Assembly: GCF_001636405.1 (NCBI RefSeq)
Contig: NZ_KV440950.1
Coordinates: 2,565,712 to 2,629,711, forward strand
Length of the DNA stretch: 64,000 nt
Direction of reading: 5' to 3'
From: Peribacillus frigoritolerans
GTDB taxonomy: Bacteria; Bacillota; Bacilli; Bacillales; DSM-1321
In this document: positions 59,240 through 64,000 of the stretch, one piece after another
Position numbering within the stretch: position 1 is the first letter of the stretch
Layout: the number at the start of each line of letters is the position of its first letter
Position numbers and translations under genes: made by a program
Notes under the pieces: model-generated
Seen by the model: only the letters and a program-made list of their open reading frames with translations
What the model was told of the DNA's origin: nothing
Database searches by the model: none

Positions 59240-59707
59240 TTATATTTCCGATACATCGATTTCTGAATACTGTGTATTGAAACTTTTTTGAAGCCGTATT
59301 TCCAATGTTGATTCTTTATATTGGGCTGATGCCCCCTTTTTCTTTACAGGTGCGGGGAGTGTTATGACATGCCGATCTGACTCTTCGGGAATCCCCTCGA
59401 TGATGGATTGGTTAGATGTGTGGTAAAGTTTCATTTTCTTTAGCCAAGATTCATCTTGTATTGGAATTCTTACGAAGACATATAAGTGGGTTTCAAATAC
59501 TTCGGCATGTAAAGGATGTTCAGATCTGGCATTTACTTTTTGTGAGCCGCCATCATTTTGGTTCATCATACCTTGCATATTGTCAGGGATCACTTGTGAA
59601 AATACCTTTTCAATGAACGATTGAACATCACTTTGCTGCATATTTTTCATGAATTCCTTTTGGTTCGGGTTATTCTTAAAAGAAAAAAGTGAATTCCAGG
59701 GAAACAT
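59240..59707 (-). CDS. gerT: Hsp20-like spore coat/germination protein, GerT
   Basis: Protein of 155 residues with an alpha-crystallin-like (Hsp20) C-terminal domain from about residue 66 (LHAEVFETHLYVFVRIPI) to STLEIRLQK, which is the characteristic last strand. The N-terminal MFPWNSLFSF and DVQSFIEKVFSQVIPDNMQG match B. subtilis GerT, a coat protein needed for normal germination. ATG follows AGAGAGGAA. A sigma-K-like promoter lies upstream, as expected for late mother-cell expression. Confidence 0.85.
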   Translation of the reverse strand: MFPWNSLFSFKNNPNQKEFMKNMQQSDVQSFIEKVFSQVIPDNMQGMMNQNDGGSQKVNARSEHPLHAEVFETHLYVFVRIPIQDESWLKKMKLYHTSNQSIIEGIPEESDRHVITLPAPVKKKGASAQYKESTLEIRLQKSFNTQYSEIDVSEI

Positions 59708-59753
59708 ATTGAATTCCTCTCTCCTGTTTATGGTCTGACAGGTTTATTTGTTA

Positions 59754-59781
59754 TATTTTATGCAGCTAAAGCCCAGAGGTT
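59754..59781 (-). promoter_or_regulatory. Sigma-K-like promoter of gerT
   Basis: On the minus strand AACC (59778-59781), 15 bases, CATAAAATA (59754-59762) resembles mACm-N16-CATAnnnTA with the spacer one base short. It lies 47 bases before the gerT start. Confidence 0.5.
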
Positions 59782-59865
59782 CTTTTTTATAATTACTAAA
59801 TTATAGAAAATGGAATAAACTTATGTATAATTAAGTAAAATCCATTAGATAAAGAGGGTAAGCCT

Positions 59866-60639
59866 GTGGATGAAAAAGTAGCTTTTATTACTGGTGGAGC
59901 AACGGGTATCGGCAAAAGGATGGCATTTTCACTCGCGGATAATGGAATGTCCATTATCATTACTTATCGAAAAAGTAAAAAGGCAGCTTTAGCATTAGTG
60001 GATGAATTACAGGAAATGTACCATGTTAAGGCAATTGCGATTCAAGGTGACTCGTCAAGTGAGGAAGATTGCCGGAATATATTGGAAAAGATTTCGGAGA
60101 CATTTGGCCATGTTGATATCTTCATTCATAACGCAGGGCCATATATGCATGATCGTAAACCGATGACTGATTATGGCAGCGATGAATGGAAGTACATCAT
60201 GGACGGAAATTTAAATGGTTTTTTCTATTTTGCGAAGGAACTTATTCCGCAAATGCGCAGCAGAAACTGGGGCAGAGTCATTACCTTAGGGTTTGAACGG
60301 TGTGAAACTGCACCAGGTTGGATTTATCGTTCTGCTTTTGCCGCTGCAAAGAGCGGCTTGACCTCCTTGACAAGAACCTTGGCTGCGGAAGAAGCTACTC
60401 ATGGAATCACCGTAAATATGGTTTGTCCTGGTGATATCATAGGGGATTGGAAAGAGAAGGAAATAAGGATCGCGAGAGCAGAAAAGGATGATACGGTTCC
60501 AGTCGGCAGACCGGGGACGGGGGAAGATATAGCGAGGGTCATCACGTTCCTTTGTGATGAAAAATCGGATTTCATTACCGGGAGCATCATACCGGTAACA
60601 GGCGGTAAGGATGTTCTTGGGAAAATATATAAAGCCTAG
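59866..60639 (+). CDS. SDR-fold protein lacking catalytic Ser and Tyr
   Basis: Short-chain dehydrogenase/reductase fold, 257 residues. The NAD(P) motif FITGGATGIGKRM, NAGP, the Asn of MDGNLNGFF, and NMVCPGD after strand 6 are present. However, the usual Ser position is Phe in VITLGFERC, and the YxxxK site reads FAAAK in SAFAAAKSGL, so both the catalytic Ser and Tyr are Phe while the Lys remains. It may bind nucleotide without classical reductase chemistry, or use a different mechanism. GTG start at 59866 after AGAGGGTAAG. Annotated homologues are often called 3-ketoacyl-ACP reductase, which this sequence does not support. Confidence 0.85.
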   Translation: MDEKVAFITGGATGIGKRMAFSLADNGMSIIITYRKSKKAALALVDELQEMYHVKAIAIQGDSSSEEDCRNILEKISETFGHVDIFIHNAGPYMHDRKPMTDYGSDEWKYIMDGNLNGFFYFAKELIPQMRSRNWGRVITLGFERCETAPGWIYRSAFAAAKSGLTSLTRTLAAEEATHGITVNMVCPGDIIGDWKEKEIRIARAEKDDTVPVGRPGTGEDIARVITFLCDEKSDFITGSIIPVTGGKDVLGKIYKA

Positions 60640-60667
60640 TGATTTAGAATTTGAATTCAGAATGAAA

Positions 60668-60706
60668 AAAAGTGAGGCCGGTGTAATCCAGCCCCACTTT
60701 TTTTTA
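60668..60706. terminator. Bidirectional terminator between the SDR and MATE genes
   Basis: agtgaggc / gccccact (one mismatch) flanked by A- and T-runs, serving the two convergent genes. Confidence 0.75.
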
Positions 60707-62059
60707 TGCTATTTTTTTATATTTTACTTGCTGAATGAACCGTAAGCGAGCAGCCAAGCCTATAGCCCCAAGAGCCAAGCCGGAAATTAAGCCGATCCAA
60801 TACCCAAAGGCTCCCATATCCGTAAACTTTGCAAAGAAATAGCCAATTGGAAGCCCGAGAATCCAGTAGGAGACCAGTGACATGGCAAATGTAACATTTA
60901 CATCTTTATATCCACGCAAAATGCCCTGAATAGGTGCCTGCAGGGCGTCCGATATCTGAAAGAAGATGGCATATATTAAAAAATGTGATGTCAGCATCAT
61001 TACTTCGTGATCTTTAGTGTATAAAAAGGCCACAGGTTCACGGAAGAGGAAGAGGATGGTCGACAAAACGAGTGACATCGTCAAGGCCATCGAAATGCCG
61101 ATCCAGCTATACTCTTTTGCATCTTTATAACGGGCTGCCCCGATTTCAAATCCAATGACGATCGTCAATGCCATGGATATACTTAGCGGTATCATATAAA
61201 GCAGTGACGCAAAATTCATGGCAATCTGGTGTGAAGCAATCGTAACGGTATCATACTTACTCATCAAAAGGGTGACAGCCGAAAAAATGCTTGTTTCAAA
61301 GAAAATAGCGAGCCCGATGGGTACCCCAATCAATAATAAGGCTTTCCATTCTTTCCATGAAACCCGGAAAAGTTCAGTGAAAACCTGATATGTCGAAAAT
61401 GGGTTTATTTTTATCACGACCAGTATGGCCACCAGGGCAATTAACCAATAGGTAATGGCAGTGGCGTACCCGGAACCGACACCGCCAAGTTCAGGGAATC
61501 CAAACTTCCCGTATATTAACAAGTAATTAAAAAGGACGTTTACCGGGAGCGCACATAAGGTGATGATCATGGAAATCCTAGTTTGCCCCAGAGCATCGAT
61601 GAAAGCCCTCAACGCATTATAAATGAATAAAGGAATGATACCGAGTGAAAGGGCGATCAAATAATCATGAGCCACCATGTGGACACTTTCTTCAAGGTCC
61701 ATGGCATTCAATACGGGGTTCAAAGAAAATGCTCCAATGATTAAAATGATCAAGGCTAAAGCCACTGCTAAATAAATGGCCTGCATCACGGAATAGGAAA
61801 CGGATTTGGACTGCCTGGAACCCACCAGCTGTGAAACCACCGGTGTTAAGGCAATCAATATCCCGCTCAGCCCCGTATACACGGGTGTCCATAGCGAACT
61901 GCCGATGGAGACGCCAGCAACGTCCTGAGTGCTGTATTGCCCCGACATCATCACATCAAAAAAAGTCATGGCATACATGCTGATTTGGGTGATCAGGATA
62001 GGTATCAATATATAAAATAACAGGCGGATCTTTTGTGATTTAGTATAAGTCTGATTCAT
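60704..62059 (-). CDS. MATE family multidrug efflux transporter (NorM-like)
   Basis: Integral membrane antiporter of 451 residues with twelve predicted helices in two related halves. TFFDVMMSGQYSTQDVAGVS is the conserved MATE loop 1 region; LTPVVSQLVGS (residues ~70-80) and the second-half IVIGFEIGAARYKDA are the family signatures in equivalent positions. The closest known relatives are NorM/YojI-type transporters exporting cationic drugs with Na+ or H+. ATG 62059 follows GAGGT at about six bases; a TTG directly before it is an alternative. Confidence 0.93.
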   Translation of the reverse strand: MNQTYTKSQKIRLLFYILIPILITQISMYAMTFFDVMMSGQYSTQDVAGVSIGSSLWTPVYTGLSGILIALTPVVSQLVGSRQSKSVSYSVMQAIYLAVALALIILIIGAFSLNPVLNAMDLEESVHMVAHDYLIALSLGIIPLFIYNALRAFIDALGQTRISMIITLCALPVNVLFNYLLIYGKFGFPELGGVGSGYATAITYWLIALVAILVVIKINPFSTYQVFTELFRVSWKEWKALLLIGVPIGLAIFFETSIFSAVTLLMSKYDTVTIASHQIAMNFASLLYMIPLSISMALTIVIGFEIGAARYKDAKEYSWIGISMALTMSLVLSTILFLFREPVAFLYTKDHEVMMLTSHFLIYAIFFQISDALQAPIQGILRGYKDVNVTFAMSLVSYWILGLPIGYFFAKFTDMGAFGYWIGLISGLALGAIGLAARLRFIQQVKYKKIA

Positions 62060-62152
62060 CAACGTACCTCAATATCAATATTTGGAATTTTCAACACAAT
62101 GAAAGAATTATATCACATAAGCATGTGATATTTTAAGAATTTTTATTTGATG

Positions 62153-62183
62153 CAAAAAAGACTTGCCGTTTAGGGCAAGTCTC
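62153..62183 (-). terminator. Minus-strand terminator downstream of mscS gene
   Basis: On the minus strand agacttgcc / ggcaagtct forms a 9-bp stem followed by TTTTTTGC. Confidence 0.85.
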
Positions 62184-62188
62184 AGTTT

Positions 62189-62325
62189 GTAGACAAATTC
62201 GATATTTAATCAAGATTGCCTACATTTTTTTTAGGCAGTGTAAAATATGAACGTTGATTTCCACCACAGGCACTCGCTTTCCGCGGGCGTTCCCGCAGGA
62301 GTCTCGAACACCCGCTCCAATCAAC
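62189..62325 (-). repeat. Palindromic repeat element with linked hairpin (short inverted copy)
   Basis: In the inverse orientation to 13.1 kb. GTTGATT (62253-62259) and AATCAAC (62319-62325) bound a 73-bp core containing caggcactcgctttccgcgg and cccgcaggagtctcg. Compared with the 129-bp copy at 13105-13233, about 55 bp of the centre are missing. The hairpin gtagacaa / ttgcctac (62189-62223) followed by eight T lies on the same side as in the other copy, showing that core and hairpin move or spread as one module. Confidence 0.8.
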
Positions 62326-62357
62326 TTTGTTTAAAAATTCAGATGGAACCCCTTTTG

Positions 62358-63470
62358 TCAGTCACGCATGGATTCAAAATCATTCATGGCTTCCGTATCT
62401 GAGTCTTTTTGAAGAATGAATGCCTGTGAAGGAATGGCAATTTGTACTCCTTCCTGTTCCAATATCTCCATTATTTTAAAGTTCACATCTTCTTTGATTG
62501 ATAAATATCCTCCAAAGTCCGTGGCTTTCGTAAAGAAATATAGGTAAAGGTTGAAACCGGAATGACTGAACTCATCAAATTTAACCAAAATCGTTTCTGG
62601 ATGTACTTCAGGATGATCAATAAGCATTCTTTCAATGTCTTTAATGACATTTTCCAATTTTTCTTTTGGTGTTGTGACATTAACACCCAAATGGAAGGCA
62701 ATCTGTCTTTTTCCCATCTTGGACCAGTTGATGATCGGTTCATTCGAAAGAGTCGCATTTGGGACTGTAACTAAAGCTTGGGCAAAAGTCCGAACTTTAG
62801 TGCTTCGGAATGTGATGTCTTCAATGGTTCCCTCCACGCTTGGAGTTTTGACCCAATCTCCTATGGTAAAAGGTTTTTCGGTGACGATGACGATACCCCC
62901 GAAGAAATTGCTGACGGTATCTTTAGCGGCAAGTGCGAAAGCCAATCCACCCAAACCAAGCCCAGCAACAAATCCATCGACATTGAATCCCCATTCTTCC
63001 GCGATGATGGAGGCACCAAAAGCAATGATGATTATGTTTGTGATTTTCGTAAAGAACGGCATGACGATTTGATCGACTTCAAGTCCGAATTTACTTACTA
63101 ATTTCGGAAATAAAATGGTTAAGATCGAACTGATGTTGAAAATCGTCCAAAAGAATAAGAAGACAAAAAACGATCTGTATATTTTCGATCTGAGTTCAAC
63201 AGAAGGTGAGTCGATCGGAAAATAGTGCAGTGAAATGATAACCCCAATCAAAACGATAAGCCATCTTACCGGCTGTTCTATTGCGAGCATTAAGTTGGCG
63301 GCAAATTCAACTTTACGTTTTTCTGCAATCCGTAGAAAGAACTTGAATATATATGTAGTAAATACTTTCCGAAGCAAAAGGAAGATTAGAAAAATGCCTA
63401 TGGAAATTCCTAATTTGGTCCAGGCTTCGATTCCATCAAATTGATTGAGTGATTCAGAAACTTCTTGCAA
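62358..63470 (-). CDS. MscS family mechanosensitive channel
   Basis: Small-conductance channel protein of 370 residues. Four N-terminal helices precede the pore helix VDGFVAGLGLGGLAFALAAKD (Gly/Ala-rich TM3), followed by the MscS signature TVSNFFGGIVIVTEKPFTIGDWV, the beta domain GTIEDITFRSTKVRT and a C-terminal cytoplasmic alpha/beta region. Length and layout match the YhdY/YfkC-type MscS proteins of B. subtilis, which release ions on hypo-osmotic shock. TTG start seven bases after GGAGGAG. Confidence 0.94.
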   Translation of the reverse strand: MQEVSESLNQFDGIEAWTKLGISIGIFLIFLLLRKVFTTYIFKFFLRIAEKRKVEFAANLMLAIEQPVRWLIVLIGVIISLHYFPIDSPSVELRSKIYRSFFVFLFFWTIFNISSILTILFPKLVSKFGLEVDQIVMPFFTKITNIIIIAFGASIIAEEWGFNVDGFVAGLGLGGLAFALAAKDTVSNFFGGIVIVTEKPFTIGDWVKTPSVEGTIEDITFRSTKVRTFAQALVTVPNATLSNEPIINWSKMGKRQIAFHLGVNVTTPKEKLENVIKDIERMLIDHPEVHPETILVKFDEFSHSGFNLYLYFFTKATDFGGYLSIKEDVNFKIMEILEQEGVQIAIPSQAFILQKDSDTEAMNDFESMRD

Positions 63471-63671
63471 TGTATTACTCCTCCATTGTATCTTGTAGTA
63501 TTGTAGAATACTAAGATTATAATATATTCATGCTGAAAAAGGAAAAATAATCGATGATTACATACATAATGGGGGATTTCGGTTCACTGAATACTTTTTC
63601 AAGTTATTAATGGCAAGGATATATGGTAATATGGATGCAAAGTGATTTTTTAAGTTTGGAAGGTGGAAATA

Positions 63672-64000
63672 TTGACTAAGAAAATAGTATTTACCGGAGG
63701 CGGTTCTGCCGGTCATGTATCAGTTAATGCAGCAATCATCCCGGAATTTTTAAAGAATGATTGGGATGTTACTTATATTGGTTCAAAAAAAGGCATTGAA
63801 AAAAATATCATCGAAACGGAATTTCCCGAGGTCCGTTATGAAACGATTTCCGTTGGAAAATTCCGGCGTTACCTATCTGTTGAAAATATGAAAGACCCTT
63901 TCCGGGTCATAAAAGGGATTTTTGATGCACGAAAAATATTAAAAAAGACCAAGCCTGATTTCATTTTTTCTAAAGGTGGTTTCGTTTCGGTTCCAGTCGT
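63672..64000 (+). CDS. murG: MurG-type glycosyltransferase (3'-truncated by window edge)
   Basis: UDP-GlcNAc-dependent transferase that should complete lipid II. About 109 codons are visible from TTG 63672. The phosphate-binding loop [31 protein letters not shown], and the end [13 protein letters not shown] correspond to the MurG N-domain (TGGGTAGH and [10 protein letters not shown] in the family). GGAAGGTGG lies seven bases upstream. The C-terminal UDP-binding domain lies outside the window. Ser replaces Thr in the GGGT motif, as in MurG-like paralogues of bacilli, so it could be the second copy rather than the main murG. Confidence 0.9.
   Translation, partial: MTKKIVFTGGGSAGHVSVNAAIIPEFLKNDWDVTYIGSKKGIEKNIIETEFPEVRYETISVGKFRRYLSVENMKDPFRVIKGIFDARKILKKTKPDFIFSKGGFVSVPV

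Noticed and set aside
1..64000. CRISPR arrays, tRNA or rRNA genes, transposases, phage or conjugative genes
   Set aside because: None were recognised; the only direct repeats are those listed.

Overview
The window comes from a low-GC Gram-positive endospore former of the Bacillaceae, most likely a Bacillus/Peribacillus-type genome. The reasons are strong AGGAGG-type ribosome binding sites, frequent TTG/GTG starts, many intrinsic terminators, spore genes (yjcZ, gerT, yozE/yodN/yozD and the kam/yod locus), two S-box (SAM) riboswitches, and gene blocks in nearly the Bacillus subtilis order. It is ordinary chromosome. I see no prophage, transposase, CRISPR array, rRNA or tRNA.

Layout. (1) 1-12.3 kb, housekeeping: glutathione peroxidase (cut by the window edge), a DegV lipid-binding protein, ypgQ, an ABC-F ATPase, ypgR, ilvD, bacilliredoxin brxA, ypiP, a cytoplasmic-type gamma-glutamyltransferase with an unlisted 24-codon membrane ORF upstream, ypjP and a TerC-family protein. 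(2) 12.3-14.5 kb, accessory: an unrecognised 201-aa protein, a small terminal-repeat-bounded palindromic repeat, a small membrane protein and a secreted anthrax-lethal-factor/Pro-Pro-endopeptidase-like metalloprotease. (3) 14.5-24.4 kb: thyA-dfrA, ilvA with a very good CodY box, tatA-tatC, a second degV, ypmQ-ypmR-ypmS, a DUF4397 protein and msrA-msrB. A possible three-way-junction RNA lies at 18.88-18.99 kb. (4) 24.4-27.8 kb: SGNH hydrolase, yjcZ with a sigma-K promoter, an S66 peptidase and a zinc-ribbon protein.

(5) 27.9-39.7 kb: the lysine 2,3-aminomutase (kam/yod) locus. It holds an aminotransferase, both CoA-transferase subunits, an M20 deacylase, beta-lysine acetyltransferase, a sigma-54 activator (KamR type), kamA behind a near-perfect -24/-12 promoter, yokU, yozE, a sensor kinase inserted into the block, yodN and yozD. 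Together these should turn lysine into beta-lysine and either acetylate it or degrade it to CoA thioesters. (6) 39.8-43.4 kb: deoD, with a perfect inverted repeat straddling its promoter, ctpA, and a lipoprotein-type LCP ligase.

(7) 43.5-51.7 kb: a complete methionine salvage region. mtnU and mtnKA are on the minus strand, mtnE and mtnWXBD on the plus strand, with one SAM riboswitch before mtnKA and one before mtnWXBD. It is followed by a diverged tandem duplication of a repeat of about 305 bp. (8) 52.3-64 kb: a G3E GTPase, small proteins, a four-gene operon (beta-propeller lipoprotein, response regulator, sensor kinase, YtkA-like lipoprotein), a CAP-domain protein with a 12-bp coding repeat, gerT, an SDR-fold protein lacking the catalytic Ser and Tyr, a MATE transporter, an MscS channel and the start of a murG-type gene.

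The least explained items are the three-way-junction RNA, the deoD promoter dyad, the small repeat family, the 24-residue ORF, the secreted metalloprotease and the catalytically degenerate SDR.
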